48,287 nucleotides of DNA from Pseudomonas lopnurensis. Lineage in GTDB: Bacteria; Pseudomonadota; Gammaproteobacteria; Pseudomonadales; Pseudomonadaceae. The stretch lies in contig NZ_JADDIX010000088.1 of assembly GCF_015070855.1 (NCBI RefSeq), positions 494-48,780 of the forward strand. Reading direction: 5' to 3'. Within the stretch, counting starts at the first letter, position 1, and each line of letters starts with the position of its first letter. Below the pieces are notes generated by a model. The model worked only from the letters and a program-made list of their open reading frames with translations. It was not told where the DNA came from and ran no database searches. Below are positions 36,424 through 47,108 of the stretch, piece by piece. Both the position numbers and the translations under genes were made by a program.

Positions 36424-37752
36424 TCAGCGGAGCATTCCGCTGCCATAGCCCTTCAGGTTGGCTTTCTTCATCAGGGAATCGTACTGGTGCGACATGAGGT
36501 GTGATTGCACTTGCGACATGAAGTCCATCACAACCACCACCACGATCAGCAACGAGGTCCCACCAAGGTAGAACGGCACATTGGCTGCGACCACAAGGAA
36601 CTGGGGCAGCAGGCAGACAGCCGTCATGTACAGGGCACCGAACATGGTCAAGCGGGTCAGAACACCATCGATATAGCGCGCCGACTGCTCACCAGGACGA
36701 ATCCCCGGGATAAATGCACCAGACTTCTTCAGATTCTCCGCGACATCCTTGGGATTGAACATCAATGCCGTATAGAAGAAGCAGAAGAAAATGATCCCGG
36801 CGCTGAACAGCAGGATATTCAAAGGCTGGCCAGGGGCGATCGCCTGAGAGATATCGGCCAGCCAGCCCATGCTCTCGGACTGACCGAACCACTGCCCCAG
36901 CGAAGCCGGGAACAGCAGGATACTGCTGGCGAAGATGGCCGGGATGACCCCCGCCATGTTCACTTTCAACGGCAGATGGCTGGTCTGCGCAGCGAAGACC
37001 TTGCGACCCTGCTGGCGCTTGGCGTAGTGCACCGCGATGCGGCGCTGGCCACGCTCGATGAAGACCACGAAACCGATGATCGCAACAGCCAGCAGACCTA
37101 CCGCGAGCAAGGCGATGATGTTGATATCGCCCTGACGAGCCGACTCGAAGGACTGGCCGAGGGCGCCCGGCAGACCGGCGACGATACCGGCGAAGATCAG
37201 CATCGAGATACCGTTGCCGACCCCCCGCTCGGTGATCTGCTCGCCAAGCCACATCATGAACATGGCACCCGCCACGAAGGTGGTGATGGCCACGAAGTAG
37301 AAGCCGAAATCGCTGCTGAACGCGACACCCTGCCCCGCCAGCCCGACCGACATCCCGACGGCCTGGACGATCGCCAGCACCAGCGTACCGTAACGCGTGT
37401 ACTGACTGATCTTCCGTCGACCGGCCTCGCCCTCTTTCTTCAACTGCTCCAACTGCGGACTGACAGCGGTCATGAGCTGCATGATGATCGACGCCGAGAT
37501 GTACGGCATGATCCCCAATGCAAAGATGCTCATGCGCTCCAGCGCACCACCGGAAAACATGTTGAACAAGCTAAGGATGGTCCCTTCGTTCTGACGGAAC
37601 AGCTCGGCCAGCCGGTCGGGATTGATCCCGGGCACCGGGATGTGTGCGCCAATCCGGTAGACGATGATCGCCATGAACAGAAAGCGCAGACGAGCCCAGA
37701 GTTCGGACAGCCCACCATTACTCAGCGCGGAGAGAGCACCTTGCTTAGCCAT
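36424..37752 (-). CDS. secY: Preprotein translocase subunit SecY
   Basis: A 442-residue channel protein of the Sec translocon with 10 predicted transmembrane helices, the plug/helix 2a segment ([25 protein letters not shown] in two parts) and the cytoplasmic loop motif [11 protein letters not shown]. It starts immediately after the rplO stop with no gap, so translation is probably coupled. Accepts secreted proteins such as the TpsA and TpsB precursors encoded in this window. Confidence 0.99.
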   Translation of the reverse strand: MAKQGALSALSNGGLSELWARLRFLFMAIIVYRIGAHIPVPGINPDRLAELFRQNEGTILSLFNMFSGGALERMSIFALGIMPYISASIIMQLMTAVSPQLEQLKKEGEAGRRKISQYTRYGTLVLAIVQAVGMSVGLAGQGVAFSSDFGFYFVAITTFVAGAMFMMWLGEQITERGVGNGISMLIFAGIVAGLPGALGQSFESARQGDINIIALLAVGLLAVAIIGFVVFIERGQRRIAVHYAKRQQGRKVFAAQTSHLPLKVNMAGVIPAIFASSILLFPASLGQWFGQSESMGWLADISQAIAPGQPLNILLFSAGIIFFCFFYTALMFNPKDVAENLKKSGAFIPGIRPGEQSARYIDGVLTRLTMFGALYMTAVCLLPQFLVVAANVPFYLGGTSLLIVVVVVMDFMSQVQSHLMSHQYDSLMKKANLKGYGSGMLR

Positions 37753-38187
37753 TTATTCCTCGAACTTGCCGCCAGCTGCTTCGATAGCCGCACGCGCACC
37801 CTTGGTGGCTGCGATACCCTTGAGAGTAACCGCACGACCAACCTCGCCGGACAGCATGACTTTCACACGCTGAACGTTCTGGTTGATGATGTTGGCGTCT
37901 TTCAGGCTCTGCACCGTCACAACATCACCTTCCACCTTGGCCAGCTCGGAAGTGCGCACTTCTGCGCGATCCATGGCCTTCAGGGAGACGAAGCCGAATT
38001 TCGGCAGGCGACGATGCAACGGCTGCTGACCGCCTTCGAACCCGGGCGCGATCTTGCCGCCGGAGCGGGAGGTCTGGCCCTTGTGGCCACGGCCACCGGT
38101 TTTGCCGAGGCCGCTGCCGATACCACGGCCCGGACGCAGCTTCTCGCGACGGGCACCCGGCGCGGAACGTAGATCGTTCAATTGCAT
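37753..38187 (-). CDS. rplO: 50S ribosomal protein L15
   Basis: A 144-residue L15 starting [20 protein letters not shown], with the glycine-rich [17 protein letters not shown] stretch that threads into 23S rRNA. It lies two bases after rpmD and abuts secY, as in the standard spc order. Confidence 0.99.
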   Translation of the reverse strand: MQLNDLRSAPGARREKLRPGRGIGSGLGKTGGRGHKGQTSRSGGKIAPGFEGGQQPLHRRLPKFGFVSLKAMDRAEVRTSELAKVEGDVVTVQSLKDANIINQNVQRVKVMLSGEVGRAVTLKGIAATKGARAAIEAAGGKFEE

Positions 38188-38189
38188 GA

Positions 38190-38372
38190 TTAACCCTCCA
38201 CACGGAGAAGGTAATAGGCCTTGTTGATCATGCCGCGATTCTCAGGAGTGTCCTGAACTTCGACGGTGTGACCGATACGACGCAGGCCGAGACCCTTGAC
38301 GCAAGCCTTGTGGTTAGCCAGACGGCCGTTCACGCTCTTGACCAGCGTGACTTTGACAGTAGCGTTAGCCAT
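38190..38372 (-). CDS. rpmD: 50S ribosomal protein L30
   Basis: A 60-residue L30 starting [20 protein letters not shown]; the conserved [13 protein letters not shown] and [15 protein letters not shown] are present. The start at 38372 was chosen for homology; upstream in-frame sequence is a shadow of rpsE. Two bases separate it from rpsE. Confidence 0.98.
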   Translation of the reverse strand: MANATVKVTLVKSVNGRLANHKACVKGLGLRRIGHTVEVQDTPENRGMINKAYYLLRVEG

Positions 38373-38374
38373 GG

Positions 38375-38875
38375 TTAGAGAATCTCCTCGACGCTCTTGC
38401 CACGCTTGGCGGCGACCGACTCGGGCGACTGCATGGCCTTCAGACCCTTGAACGTGGCATGTACCACGTTGACCGGGTTGGTGGAGCCATAGCACTTGGC
38501 CAGAACGTTCTGCACGCCAGCGACTTCCAGGATGGCGCGCATCGCGCCACCGGCGATCACACCGGTACCCTCGGAGGCAGGCTGCATGTAGATCTTGGAA
38601 GCGCCGTGCGCGGCCTTGGTCGGGTACTGCAGCGTGGTGCCGTTCAGGTCGACCTGGATCATGTTGCGGCGAGCCGCCTCCATGGCCTTCTGGATGGCAG
38701 CCGGCACTTCGCGGGACTTGCCACGACCGAAACCGACGCGCCCCTTGCCGTCACCCACCACGGTCAGCGCGGTGAAGGTGAAGATACGACCACCTTTTAC
38801 AGTCTTTGCGACGCGGTTAACTTGAACCAGCTTCTCGATGTAGCCTTCGTCGCGCTTTTGCTCGTTATTTGCCAT
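38375..38875 (-). CDS. rpsE: 30S ribosomal protein S5
   Basis: A 166-residue S5 with the double-stranded RNA-binding-like N-domain ([18 protein letters not shown]) and the C-domain with [18 protein letters not shown]. Involved in decoding accuracy; the spectinomycin-binding loop lies in the VKGGRIF region. Three bases after rplR. Confidence 0.99.
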   Translation of the reverse strand: MANNEQKRDEGYIEKLVQVNRVAKTVKGGRIFTFTALTVVGDGKGRVGFGRGKSREVPAAIQKAMEAARRNMIQVDLNGTTLQYPTKAAHGASKIYMQPASEGTGVIAGGAMRAILEVAGVQNVLAKCYGSTNPVNVVHATFKGLKAMQSPESVAAKRGKSVEEIL

Positions 38876-38878
38876 AAC

Positions 38879-39229
38879 TTAGAACTCCAGCCCGCCTTCA
38901 CGAGCAGCATCAGCCAGTGCCTTCACACGACCGTGGTACTTGAAGCCAGAACGGTCGAACGCCACCTGAGTGACACCTGCGGCTTTCGCACGCTCAGCGA
39001 CCAGCTGACCGACTTTCTTGGCAGCTTCGACGTTGCCGGTGGCCCCATCGCGCAATTCTTTGTCCAGAGTCGAGGCGCTGGCCAGGACCTTGCCGCCGTC
39101 GGCCGAAAGGACCTGGGCGTAGATGTGCTGGGAAGAGCGGTACACACAAAGGCGTACGGTTTCCAGCTCGCGCATCTTCAGGCGTGCCTTGCGAGCGCGA
39201 CGCAGACGAGTTTCTTTCTTTACGCTCAT
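38879..39229 (-). CDS. rplR: 50S ribosomal protein L18
   Basis: A 116-residue L18 starting [20 protein letters not shown]. Binds 5S rRNA with L5 and L25; the C-terminal [20 protein letters not shown] is conserved. Ten bases after rplF. Confidence 0.99.
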   Translation of the reverse strand: MSVKKETRLRRARKARLKMRELETVRLCVYRSSQHIYAQVLSADGGKVLASASTLDKELRDGATGNVEAAKKVGQLVAERAKAAGVTQVAFDRSGFKYHGRVKALADAAREGGLEF

Positions 39230-39239
39230 TTGCTATGCC

Positions 39240-39773
39240 CTACTTCTTCTTAGCTTCTTTGCGACGGACTACTTCATCCGAGTAACGTACGCCCTTGCCT
39301 TTGTAAGGCTCCGGACGACGGAAGTCGCGGATTTCAGCAGCCACCTGACCGACCAGTTGCTTGTCGACACCCTTGATCAGGATATCGGTCTGGCTGGGGG
39401 TTTCAGCGGTAACGCCTTGCGGCAGTTCGTAATCCACCGGATGCGAGAAGCCGAGAGCCAGGGACAGCACTTGACCTTTGGCTTGCGCCTTGTAACCGAC
39501 GCCGACCAGCTGGAGCTTGCGCTCGAAGCCCTGGCTGACACCGATGACCATGTTGTTGACCAGCGCACGCGTGGTGCCGGCCATGGCGCGAGTCTGCTGG
39601 TCGCCATTGCGACCGGCGAAACGCAGCTCGCCCGAGTCCTGGATGACTTCCACGGACGGATGGACGTTCAGTTCGAGAGCACCCTTGGCACCCTTCACCG
39701 AAAGCTGCTGGCCGGACATCTTGACTTCGACGCCAGCGGGCAGCTTGACGGGGTTCTTAGCAACGCGAGACAT
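39240..39773 (-). CDS. rplF: 50S ribosomal protein L6
   Basis: A 177-residue L6 made of two similar alpha/beta domains, starting [18 protein letters not shown] and ending with the conserved [13 protein letters not shown] region followed by a Lys-rich tail. Binds near the sarcin-ricin loop. Twelve bases after rpsH. Confidence 0.99.
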   Translation of the reverse strand: MSRVAKNPVKLPAGVEVKMSGQQLSVKGAKGALELNVHPSVEVIQDSGELRFAGRNGDQQTRAMAGTTRALVNNMVIGVSQGFERKLQLVGVGYKAQAKGQVLSLALGFSHPVDYELPQGVTAETPSQTDILIKGVDKQLVGQVAAEIRDFRRPEPYKGKGVRYSDEVVRRKEAKKK

Positions 39774-39785
39774 GCTTATCCCCCC

Positions 39786-40178
39786 TTAGAACACAGTGCA
39801 GAGCACTTCGCCGCCAACACCGGCAGCACGAGCAGCACGATCAGTCATCACACCCTTGTTGGTGGAAACGATCGACACGCCCAGGCCGCCACGTACTTTC
39901 GGCAACTGGTCAACGGACTTGTACTGGCGCAGACCAGGACGACTCACGCGCTTGAGCTCCTCGATGACCGGACGACCTTCGAAGTATTTCAGCTCGATGG
40001 ACAGCTGCGGCTTGGCGTCGCTGCTGACCTGGTATCCCGCGATATAGCCTTCGCCCTGAAGAACGTTGGCTACAGCCACCTTCAGAGTGGAAGACGGCAT
40101 GCTTACGACGGACTTCTCGGCCATCTGGGCATTACGGATACGAGTTAGCATGTCCGCTAACGGGTCCTGCATACTCAT
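39786..40178 (-). CDS. rpsH: 30S ribosomal protein S8
   Basis: A 130-residue S8 starting [20 protein letters not shown] and ending with [18 protein letters not shown] and onward. Primary 16S rRNA binder and, in E. coli, the translational repressor of the spc operon. Unlike its neighbours it is separated from the upstream gene (rpsN) by 184 bases containing a stable hairpin. Confidence 0.99.
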   Translation of the reverse strand: MSMQDPLADMLTRIRNAQMAEKSVVSMPSSTLKVAVANVLQGEGYIAGYQVSSDAKPQLSIELKYFEGRPVIEELKRVSRPGLRQYKSVDQLPKVRGGLGVSIVSTNKGVMTDRAARAAGVGGEVLCTVF

Positions 40179-40302
40179 GGGCTCTTAGCTCCTAATACGA
40201 ATAAATAAGCCTTTGTACGGCTCGTGTCGCCAATGTGCGAGCAAGCACGAAAATGCAAGGCTCAGGCGAGCCGGACATTCTAGAGACACACCAGAAACGA
40301 AT

Positions 40303-40322
40303 CAAGCCCCCGAAGGGGCTTG
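40303..40322 (-). terminator. UUCG-capped hairpin between rpsN and rpsH
   Basis: CAAGCCCC (40303-40310) and GGGGCTTG (40315-40322) form a perfect 8-bp stem whose RNA loop on the minus strand is C(UUCG)G, an extra-stable tetraloop. The following minus-strand sequence (ATTCGTTTC) is only modestly T-rich, so it may be a partial terminator or processing/stability element inside the spc operon. Confidence 0.6.
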
Positions 40323-40362
40323 TTCGAAAAACAAACAGGGCGCGAGCACCCCGTCCGTCTTG

Positions 40363-40668
40363 TTACCAGCTGGCCTTGACCAGACCCGGCACGTCGCCGC
40401 GCATGGCGGCCTGGCGCAGCATGTTGCGCGCCAGACCGAACTTGCGGTACACGCCGTGCGGACGACCGGTCAGGCGGCAGCGGTTGCGCAGGCGCGAGGC
40501 GCTGGCGTCACGCGGCTGCTTCTGCAGGGCGACCTGAGCCTCCCAACGCTGCTCCGCAGTGGAGTCGGGGCTGACGATGACAGCCTTCAGCGCCGCACGC
40601 TTCTGCGCGTACTTGGCAACCGTGCGCTGACGCTTCAGCTCGCGGTTCTTCATGCTTTGTTTAGCCAT
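40363..40668 (-). CDS. rpsN: 30S ribosomal protein S14 (zinc-free form)
   Basis: A 101-residue S14 of the long, cysteine-motif-free (C-) type, starting [20 protein letters not shown] and ending with '[12 protein letters not shown]'. Twelve bases after rplE and followed by an unusually long 184-base gap. Confidence 0.98.
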   Translation of the reverse strand: MAKQSMKNRELKRQRTVAKYAQKRAALKAVIVSPDSTAEQRWEAQVALQKQPRDASASRLRNRCRLTGRPHGVYRKFGLARNMLRQAAMRGDVPGLVKASW

Positions 40669-40680
40669 GTCCTACTCCAA

Positions 40681-41220
40681 TCAGTTGCGGAACGGGAAGT
40701 TGAAGGCGCGCAGCAGTGCACGACCCTCATCGTCCGTCCGGGCAGTGGTGGTCAGGGTGATGTCCAGGCCACGCAGAGCATCGATCTTGTCGTAGTCGAT
40801 CTCCGGGAAGATGATCTGCTCTTTCACGCCCATGCTGTAGTTGCCACGACCATCGAAGGACTTGGCATTCAGGCCGCGGAAGTCACGCACGCGCGGCAGG
40901 GAGATGGAAAGCAGACGATCCAGGAACTCGTACATACGGTCACTGCGCAGGGTCACCTTGACGCCGATCGGCCAGCCTTCGCGGACCTTGAAGCCGGCGA
41001 TGGACTTGCGAGCGTGAGTCACGACGACCTTCTGGCCGGTGATCTTTTCCAGATCGGCCACCGCGTTGTCGATGATCTTCTTGTCACCGATCGCTTCGCC
41101 GATACCCATGTTGAGGGTGATCTTGGTAATGCGCGGAACTTCCATCACGTTCTTCAGCTGAAGTTCTTCCTTCAGCTTGGGCGCGATTTCCTTCCGATAA
41201 ACTTCTTTTAGTCGTGCCAT
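40681..41220 (-). CDS. rplE: 50S ribosomal protein L5
   Basis: A 179-residue L5 starting [20 protein letters not shown]. Binds 5S rRNA and contacts the P-site tRNA; the conserved [18 protein letters not shown] is present. Nineteen bases after rplX. Confidence 0.99.
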   Translation of the reverse strand: MARLKEVYRKEIAPKLKEELQLKNVMEVPRITKITLNMGIGEAIGDKKIIDNAVADLEKITGQKVVVTHARKSIAGFKVREGWPIGVKVTLRSDRMYEFLDRLLSISLPRVRDFRGLNAKSFDGRGNYSMGVKEQIIFPEIDYDKIDALRGLDITLTTTARTDDEGRALLRAFNFPFRN

Positions 41221-41239
41221 GGTTATCTACCTAGCAGTC

Positions 41240-41554
41240 TCAAGCGTCAACCGGCTTCTGGGTCGACTTGAAGACACGAATTTTCTTGCCGTCCTCAACC
41301 TTGAAGCCAACGCGGTCTGCCTTGTTGGTTTCACCGTTGAAAATGGCGACGTTAGAGACGTGCAGAGGCGCCTCCTTCTCGACGATACCGCCCTGAACGC
41401 CGGACATCGGGTTCGGCTTGGTATGACGCTTGACCAGGTTGACCCCGCCAACGACCAGACGGTCGTCAGCGAGAACCTTGAGCACCTTACCGCGCTTGCC
41501 TTTGTCTTTGCCGGCGATGACGATGATCTCGTCGTTGCGACGAATCTTTTGCAT
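41240..41554 (-). CDS. rplX: 50S ribosomal protein L24
   Basis: A 104-residue L24 with the KOW motif ([13 protein letters not shown]) near the N-terminus and the conserved [11 protein letters not shown]. Initiates 50S assembly. Eleven bases after rplN. Confidence 0.99.
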   Translation of the reverse strand: MQKIRRNDEIIVIAGKDKGKRGKVLKVLADDRLVVGGVNLVKRHTKPNPMSGVQGGIVEKEAPLHVSNVAIFNGETNKADRVGFKVEDGKKIRVFKSTQKPVDA

Positions 41555-41565
41555 GCGGCTACTCC

Positions 41566-41934
41566 TTACAGCACTTCAGGGGCGAGCGAGACGATCTTCA
41601 TGAACTTCTCGGTACGAAGCTCACGCGTCACCGGCCCAAAGATACGGGTGCCGATAGGCTCCTGCTTGTTGTTCAGCAGAACAGCAGCATTGCCATCGAA
41701 GCGGATGATGGAACCATCGGGACGACGAACGCCATGGCGGGTACGGACGACGACAGCAGTCATCACCTGGCCTTTCTTGACCTTGCCACGCGGAATCGCT
41801 TCCTTGACGGTAACCTTGATAATGTCGCCGATGCCGGCGTAACGGCGGTGAGAACCGCCGAGCACCTTGATACACATGACGCGACGAGCGCCACTGTTAT
41901 CCGCCACATCGAGCATGGATTGAGTCTGAATCAT
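41566..41934 (-). CDS. rplN: 50S ribosomal protein L14
   Basis: A 122-residue L14 starting [20 protein letters not shown], with the conserved [20 protein letters not shown]. At the subunit interface. First gene of the spc operon in E. coli terms. Here it follows rpsQ after 23 bases with no obvious promoter between, so S10 and spc genes may be cotranscribed. Confidence 0.99.
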   Translation of the reverse strand: MIQTQSMLDVADNSGARRVMCIKVLGGSHRRYAGIGDIIKVTVKEAIPRGKVKKGQVMTAVVVRTRHGVRRPDGSIIRFDGNAAVLLNNKQEPIGTRIFGPVTRELRTEKFMKIVSLAPEVL

Positions 41935-41957
41935 ATAATTTCTCCGACCCCTAGCCC

Positions 41958-42224
41958 TTAGACTTCGACGGCGCGTTCAACGACGTCAACCAGCATCCAG
42001 GACTTGGTCTTGGCCAGCGGACGAGTCTCGCGGATGGTGACCTTGTCGCCGATACGGCACTGGTTGGTTTCGTCGTGGGCGTGCAGTTTGGTCGAACGCT
42101 TCACGTATTTGCCGTAGATCGGGTGCTTGACGCGACGCTCGATCAGAACGGTGATGGTCTTGTCCATCTTGTCGCTGACGACGCGGCCGGTCAGCGTGCG
42201 GACGGTTTTCTGAGCTTCAGCCAT
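41958..42224 (-). CDS. rpsQ: 30S ribosomal protein S17
   Basis: An 88-residue S17 with an OB fold ([26 protein letters not shown] in parts). The ATG at 42224 ([11 protein letters not shown]) was preferred to an in-frame GTG at 42230 because it matches other pseudomonads and has AGGTAAG suitably placed. Two bases after rpmC. Confidence 0.97.
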   Translation of the reverse strand: MAEAQKTVRTLTGRVVSDKMDKTITVLIERRVKHPIYGKYVKRSTKLHAHDETNQCRIGDKVTIRETRPLAKTKSWMLVDVVERAVEV

Positions 42225-42226
42225 GA

Positions 42227-42418
42227 TCACTTACCTGCCTGCTGGTTGAGCACAGTCTTGACACGAGCGATGTCGCGCTTGACTTGCGAGAGCAGGTGAG
42301 ACTGCCCCAACTGGCCAGTCGCCTTCTGCATACGCAGATTGAACTGGTCCCGCAGCAGCTCGAGCAGTTGCTCGTTCAGCTGCTCAACGGATTTTTCACG
42401 AAGTTCATTCGCTTTCAT
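42227..42418 (-). CDS. rpmC: 50S ribosomal protein L29
   Basis: A 63-residue L29, an antiparallel helical pair starting [17 protein letters not shown]; docks trigger factor and SRP beside the exit tunnel. The start codon at 42418 shares one base with the rplP stop (TGATG); an in-frame GTG one codon upstream is less likely. Confidence 0.98.
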   Translation of the reverse strand: MKANELREKSVEQLNEQLLELLRDQFNLRMQKATGQLGQSHLLSQVKRDIARVKTVLNQQAGK

Positions 42419-42831
42419 CACATCACCGTCCGCTTAACAAAGGAGGTGGCGAGCGGCAGCTTTGCAGCAGCCAGGGCAAATGCCTCACGCGCCAGCTCTT
42501 CGGAAACACCCTCGATCTCGTAGAGCACCTTGCCCGGCTGAATCTGGGCTACCCAGTACTCGACGCTACCCTTACCTTTACCCATACGAACTTCGAGGGG
42601 CTTCTTGGTAACCGGCTTGTCGGGGAACACGCGGATCCAGATCTTGCCGCCACGCTTGACGTGGCGAGTCAGCGCACGACGTGCAGCCTCGATCTGGCGT
42701 GCGGTCAGGCGACCACGGGAGACAGACTTCAGGGCGAATTCGCCGAAGCTGACCTTGCTACCGCGCTGAGCCAGACCACGGTTGTGGCCGGTCATCTGCT
42801 TGCGGAATTTTGTACGCTTGGGTTGCAACAT
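42418..42831 (-). CDS. rplP: 50S ribosomal protein L16
   Basis: A 137-residue L16 starting [20 protein letters not shown], near the A-site and central protuberance. The conserved [12 protein letters not shown] segment, which includes the arginine hydroxylated by RoxA in E. coli, is present. Twelve bases after rpsC. Confidence 0.99.
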   Translation of the reverse strand: MLQPKRTKFRKQMTGHNRGLAQRGSKVSFGEFALKSVSRGRLTARQIEAARRALTRHVKRGGKIWIRVFPDKPVTKKPLEVRMGKGKGSVEYWVAQIQPGKVLYEIEGVSEELAREAFALAAAKLPLATSFVKRTVM

Positions 42832-42843
42832 TTGGCGTACCCC

Positions 42844-43530
42844 TTACTTAGCAGCTTTTTTACGAGGCGCAGGCGCTTGCGGCTTGAGCTCTTCATGGCG
42901 ACCACCAATCACTTCGCCTTTGAAGATCCATACCTTGACGCCGATCACACCGTAGGTGGTGTGTGCTTCGTAAGTGTTGTAATCGATATCGGCACGCAGG
43001 GTGTGCAGCGGCACACGCCCTTCGCGATACCACTCGGTGCGGGCGATTTCAGCCCCACCCAAACGACCACTGACCTGGATCTTGATGCCCTTGGCACCAA
43101 TGCGCATGGCGTTCTGTACGGCGCGCTTCATGGCGCGACGGAACATCACGCGACGCTCCAGCTGCTGAGCAACGCTCTGTGCAACCAGCATGGCGTCGAG
43201 CTCCGGCTTGCGGATCTCTTCGATGTTGATGTGCACCGGCACACCCATTTGCTTGGTCAGGTCCTGACGCAGCTTCTCGACATCCTCACCCTTCTTCCCG
43301 ATCACGATGCCGGGACGAGCGGTGTGGATGGTGATGCGTGCGGTTTGCGCCGGACGATGAATATCGATACGGCTTACGGACGCGCTTTTTAATTTGTCTT
43401 GGAGGTACTCACGCACGTTCAGATCTGCAAGCAGATAGTCTGCATACGTGCGGCCGTCTGCGTACCAGACGGAAGTGTGCTCCTTGACGATTCCCAGGCG
43501 AATGCCAGTGGGATGTACTTTCTGACCCAT
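42844..43530 (-). CDS. rpsC: 30S ribosomal protein S3
   Basis: A 228-residue S3 with a KH RNA-binding domain ([17 protein letters not shown]) and the C-terminal S3 domain; part of the mRNA entry helicase. The start at 43530 ([13 protein letters not shown]) was chosen by homology; 28 upstream in-frame residues belong to the rplV shadow. Thirteen bases after rplV. Confidence 0.99.
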   Translation of the reverse strand: MGQKVHPTGIRLGIVKEHTSVWYADGRTYADYLLADLNVREYLQDKLKSASVSRIDIHRPAQTARITIHTARPGIVIGKKGEDVEKLRQDLTKQMGVPVHINIEEIRKPELDAMLVAQSVAQQLERRVMFRRAMKRAVQNAMRIGAKGIKIQVSGRLGGAEIARTEWYREGRVPLHTLRADIDYNTYEAHTTYGVIGVKVWIFKGEVIGGRHEELKPQAPAPRKKAAK

Positions 43531-43543
43531 CTGATCGACTCCG

Positions 43544-43876
43544 TTACTTGTCCGCAACCTTGACAGTGATATGGCAAGACCGCTTGACGATGCGATCAGC
43601 GCGGCCCTTGGCACGCGGCATGATGCGCTTAAGCGAACGCCCCTCGTTGACGAAGACGGTGGAGACTTTCAGATCGTCCACATCGGCGCCTTCGTTGTGC
43701 TCGGCGTTGGCTACGGCCGACTCCAGCACTTTCTTCATGATCTCGGCGGCTTTCTTGCTACTGAAAGCCAGGAGGTTGAGCGCTTCGCCCACCTTCTTCC
43801 CGCGGATCTGGTCGGCGACCAGGCGGGCTTTCTGGGCGGAGATGCGAGCGCCCGACAACTTAGCGGCTACTTCCAT
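43544..43876 (-). CDS. rplV: 50S ribosomal protein L22
   Basis: A 110-residue L22 starting [20 protein letters not shown]; its long loop ([19 protein letters not shown]) lines the exit tunnel near the macrolide site. Thirteen bases after rpsS. Confidence 0.99.
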
Positions 43877-43889
43877 CTTTCCTTACCCC

Positions 43890-44165
43890 TTAGCGCTTGC
43901 CTTTCTTGTCCGCCACGTGCCCGCGATAAGTACGGGTGGCAGCGAACTCGCCGAGTTTGTGGCCGACCATGTCTTCGGACACGAGGACCGGGACATGCTG
44001 GCGACCGTTATGTACAGCGATGGTCAGACCGACCATTTGCGGCAGGATCATCGAACGACGCGACCAGGTTTTAACCGGCTTGCGATCGTTCTTTTCCACC
44101 GCCGCTTCGACCTTCTTCAATAGGTGAAGATCGATAAAAGGACCTTTTTTCAGAGAACGCGGCAC
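43890..44165 (-). CDS. rpsS: 30S ribosomal protein S19
   Basis: A 91-residue S19 starting [20 protein letters not shown], with the conserved [23 protein letters not shown] in parts. Head protein of the small subunit. Sixteen bases after rplB. Confidence 0.99.
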
Positions 44166-44181
44166 TGTCGTATCCCTCTAG

Positions 44182-45003
44182 TTACTTGCGACGACGGACG
44201 ATCATGTTATCGGTGCGCTTGTTAGTGCGGGTCTTCGCGCCCTTGGTCGGGAAGCCCCATGGCGACACCGGATGACGACCACCGGAGGTACGACCTTCAC
44301 CACCACCGTGCGGGTGGTCGACCGGGTTCATCGCGACACCACGAACGGTAGGACGAATGCCCTTCCAGCGCTTGGCACCGGCCTTACCCAGCGAACGCAG
44401 GCTGTGCTCGGAGTTCGAGACTTCGCCCAGGGTCGCGCGGCACTCGGCCAACACTTTGCGCATCTCGCCGGAGCGCAGACGCAGCGTGACGTAGGAACCC
44501 TCGCGAGCAACCAGCTGAGCCGAGGCACCAGCGGAGCGAGCGATCTGAGCACCCTTGCCCGGCTTCAGTTCGACACCGTGAACGGTGGAACCCAGCGGGA
44601 TGTTGCGCAGCGGCAGGCTGTTGCCGGCCTTGATCGGCGCGTTGATGCCCGAGACCAGCTGATCGCCGGCACTCACACCCTTCGGCGCGATGATGTAGCG
44701 ACGCTCACCGTCGGCATACTTCAGCAACGCGATGTGTGCAGTACGGTTCGGATCGTATTCGATACGCTCGACGATGGCAGGAATGCCATCCTTGTTGCGC
44801 CGAAAATCGACCAGACGATAGTGCTGCTTGTGACCACCGCCAATGTGGCGAGTGGTGATGCGACCGTTGTTGTTACGGCCACCGGACTTCGACTTCTTCT
44901 CGAGCAGCGGTGCGTACGGAGCGCCTTTGTGCAGCTCCTGATTGACCACCTTGACCACGAAACGGCGGCCCGCGGAAGTCGGTTTGCATTTAACGATTGC
45001 CAT
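44182..45003 (-). CDS. rplB: 50S ribosomal protein L2
   Basis: A 273-residue L2 required for subunit association and peptidyl transfer. The C-terminal [19 protein letters not shown] includes the functionally important His in the HPHGGG loop. Fourteen bases after rplW. Confidence 0.99.
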   Translation of the reverse strand: MAIVKCKPTSAGRRFVVKVVNQELHKGAPYAPLLEKKSKSGGRNNNGRITTRHIGGGHKQHYRLVDFRRNKDGIPAIVERIEYDPNRTAHIALLKYADGERRYIIAPKGVSAGDQLVSGINAPIKAGNSLPLRNIPLGSTVHGVELKPGKGAQIARSAGASAQLVAREGSYVTLRLRSGEMRKVLAECRATLGEVSNSEHSLRSLGKAGAKRWKGIRPTVRGVAMNPVDHPHGGGEGRTSGGRHPVSPWGFPTKGAKTRTNKRTDNMIVRRRK

Positions 45004-45017
45004 GATGCACCCCTTCC

Positions 45018-45317
45018 TTACTCAGCACTGCCGGAGAAATCGAGATCCTGGCCCGGCTGAAGAGCGATGTACGCCTTCTTCCAGTCGTTGCGCTTGCCCA
45101 GGCCGCGAGCGGTACGCTTGGTCTTGCCCTGAACGTTCAGGGTGTTGACGGCAGCGACCTTCACGCCGAACAGGCTTTCGACGGCCTTCTTGATTTCCAG
45201 CTTGGTTGCATCAGTAGCAACCTTGAAAACGAATTGCTTCTTGCTGTCAGCCAGCACGGTAGCCTTCTCGGAGACGTGCGGACCAAGCAGGACTTTGAAT
45301 ACGCGTTCCTGGTTCAT
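45018..45317 (-). CDS. rplW: 50S ribosomal protein L23
   Basis: A 99-residue L23 starting [20 protein letters not shown]; exit-tunnel rim docking site for trigger factor and SRP. Its ATG overlaps the rplD stop by four bases (ATGA). Confidence 0.99.
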   Translation of the reverse strand: MNQERVFKVLLGPHVSEKATVLADSKKQFVFKVATDATKLEIKKAVESLFGVKVAAVNTLNVQGKTKRTARGLGKRNDWKKAYIALQPGQDLDFSGSAE

Positions 45318-45916
45318 CCCAGCAGCTCCTCGAATTTCTTCACAGCCGACACGGTGATCAACACCTTGTCATAGGCGATCAGGCTGACCGGATCCGAACC
45401 CTGGACGTCGCGGACGTCGACATGCGGCAAGTTGCGCGCAGCCAGGTACAGGTTCTGATCGACAGCATCGGAAACGATCAGCACGTCGTTCAGGCCCATG
45501 CCGTTCAGCTTGCTGGCAAGCATCTTGGTCTTGGGGGTTTCGACGGCGAAATCCTCGACAACGACCAGACGCTCGGAGCGAACCAGCTCGGCAAGAATGG
45601 AGCGCAACGCGGCGCGATACATCTTCTTGTTCAGCTTCTGGTCATGGTTCTGCGGACGCGCGGCGAAGGTTACGCCACCGCCACGCCAGATCGGACCACG
45701 CGAGGTACCGGCGCGAGCACGGCCGGTGCCCTTCTGACGCCAGGGACGCTTACCGCCACCGGAAACATCGGAGCGGGTCTTCTGCTGCTTGCTACCCTGA
45801 CGACCGCCAGCCATGTAGGCGACGACTGCCTGGTGCACCAGCGTCTCGTTGAACTCACCGCCAAAGGTGCGCTCGGAGACTTCGATGGCCTGTGCGCCAT
45901 TTACATTCAATTGCAT
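45314..45916 (-). CDS. rplD: 50S ribosomal protein L4
   Basis: A 200-residue L4 starting [20 protein letters not shown], with the tunnel-lining loop rich in Gly/Arg ([19 protein letters not shown]). In E. coli it also represses the S10 operon and can inhibit RNase E. Twelve bases after rplC. Confidence 0.99.
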   Translation of the reverse strand: MQLNVNGAQAIEVSERTFGGEFNETLVHQAVVAYMAGGRQGSKQQKTRSDVSGGGKRPWRQKGTGRARAGTSRGPIWRGGGVTFAARPQNHDQKLNKKMYRAALRSILAELVRSERLVVVEDFAVETPKTKMLASKLNGMGLNDVLIVSDAVDQNLYLAARNLPHVDVRDVQGSDPVSLIAYDKVLITVSAVKKFEELLG

Positions 45917-45928
45917 GTGAACTCCCCC

Positions 45929-46564
45929 TTAACCGCGAGCCTTGGCAGCCGGACGCACAACCACGTCACCGCCAGTGGCGCCGGGCACTGCACCCTTCAC
46001 CAACAGCAGGTTACGCTCTGCGTCGACACGCACGATTTCCAGGGACTGCACGGTTACGCGCTCGGCGCCCATGTGCCCGGACATCTTCTTGCCCTTGAAT
46101 ACACGACCTGGAGTCTGGCACTGACCGATAGAGCCCGGGACGCGGTGGGATACGGAGTTACCGTGGGTATTGTCCTGCCCGCGGAAGTTCCAGCGCTTGA
46201 TGGTACCGGCGAAGCCTTTACCCTTGGACTGGCCGGTGACATCCACCAGCTGACCCGCCTGGAAAATCTCGGCATTGATCTGGTCACCAACCTGGAACTC
46301 CTCGCCATCGAGGCGGAATTCCCAGACGCTACGACCGGCAGCTACGTTCGCCTTGGCGAAGTGACCGGCCTGAGCCTTGGTAACACGGGACGCGCGACGC
46401 TCGCCGACAGTGACCTGCACTGCACGATAGCCATCGCTCTCTTCATTCTTGAACTGAGTGACGCGATTCGGCTCGATCTCGATGACCGTAACCGGAATAG
46501 AGACACCATCCTCGGTGAAAACGCGGGTCATGCCGCATTTACGACCGACTACACCAATAGTCAT
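45929..46564 (-). CDS. rplC: 50S ribosomal protein L3
   Basis: A 211-residue L3 starting [20 protein letters not shown], with the long extension reaching the peptidyl transferase centre ([20 protein letters not shown], which contains the Gln methylated by PrmB in E. coli). Lies 82 bases after rpsJ, the widest gap in the S10 part of the cluster. Confidence 0.99.
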   Translation of the reverse strand: MTIGVVGRKCGMTRVFTEDGVSIPVTVIEIEPNRVTQFKNEESDGYRAVQVTVGERRASRVTKAQAGHFAKANVAAGRSVWEFRLDGEEFQVGDQINAEIFQAGQLVDVTGQSKGKGFAGTIKRWNFRGQDNTHGNSVSHRVPGSIGQCQTPGRVFKGKKMSGHMGAERVTVQSLEIVRVDAERNLLLVKGAVPGATGGDVVVRPAAKARG

Positions 46565-46646
46565 TTTGAAACCTCTTGAGTGTACGGGGCTTTCACCCGC
46601 TATGGCCGCCCATTTCAGAGCGTTACACGACTAAAACTCTCAGGTT

Positions 46647-46958
46647 TTAGCCGAGGCTGATCTGCACTTCCACACCAGCCGCAAGATCGAGCTTCATCAG
46701 CGCATCGACGGTTTTGTCGGTCGGCTGAACGATGTCCAGCACGCGCTTGTGGGTTCGGATTTCATACTGATCGCGCGCGTCTTTGTTGACGTGCGGAGAA
46801 ACCAGCACAGTGAACCGCTCTTTGCGGGTTGGCAGCGGAATCGGACCACGCACCTGAGCACCAGTACGTTTCGCGGTTTCCACGATTTCCTGGGTTGATT
46901 GATCGATCAGGCGATGGTCAAAAGCCTTCAACCGAATACGGATTTGTTGGTTTTGCAT
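46647..46958 (-). CDS. rpsJ: 30S ribosomal protein S10
   Basis: A 103-residue S10 (also NusE, a transcription antitermination partner of NusB), starting [20 protein letters not shown]. The start at 46958 was chosen by homology; six additional upstream in-frame residues are unlikely. First gene of the S10 operon, with a near-consensus promoter 64-92 bases upstream. Confidence 0.99.
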
Positions 46959-47021
46959 TTTGACCTCAGACTCCAAGTAGCCACCCTACCAGGCGCAATA
47001 CCCCCGGTAAAAGGAGGCGCA

Positions 47022-47050
47022 ATTGTACGGATGCGCCCATAGGGTGTCAA
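47022..47050 (-). promoter_or_regulatory. Strong sigma70 promoter of the S10 operon
   Basis: On the minus strand a perfect TTGACA (47045-47050) is 17 bases from TACAAT (47022-47027). It lies between the tuf terminator and rpsJ, giving a leader of about 55 bases, much shorter than the E. coli S10 leader that L4 acts on. Confidence 0.9.
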
Positions 47051-47066
47051 TAAATGATCAACAATA

Positions 47067-47090
47067 GAAAAAGGCCCCCGAAGGGGCCTT
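47067..47090 (-). terminator. Rho-independent terminator of tuf
   Basis: AAGGCCCC-CGAA-GGGGCCTT stem-loop (47071-47090), 18 bases past the tuf stop, followed on the minus strand by TTTTTCT. The RNA loop is again C(UUCG)G-like. Confidence 0.93.
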
Positions 47091-47108
47091 CCTCATCATC
47101 GTCAAATA

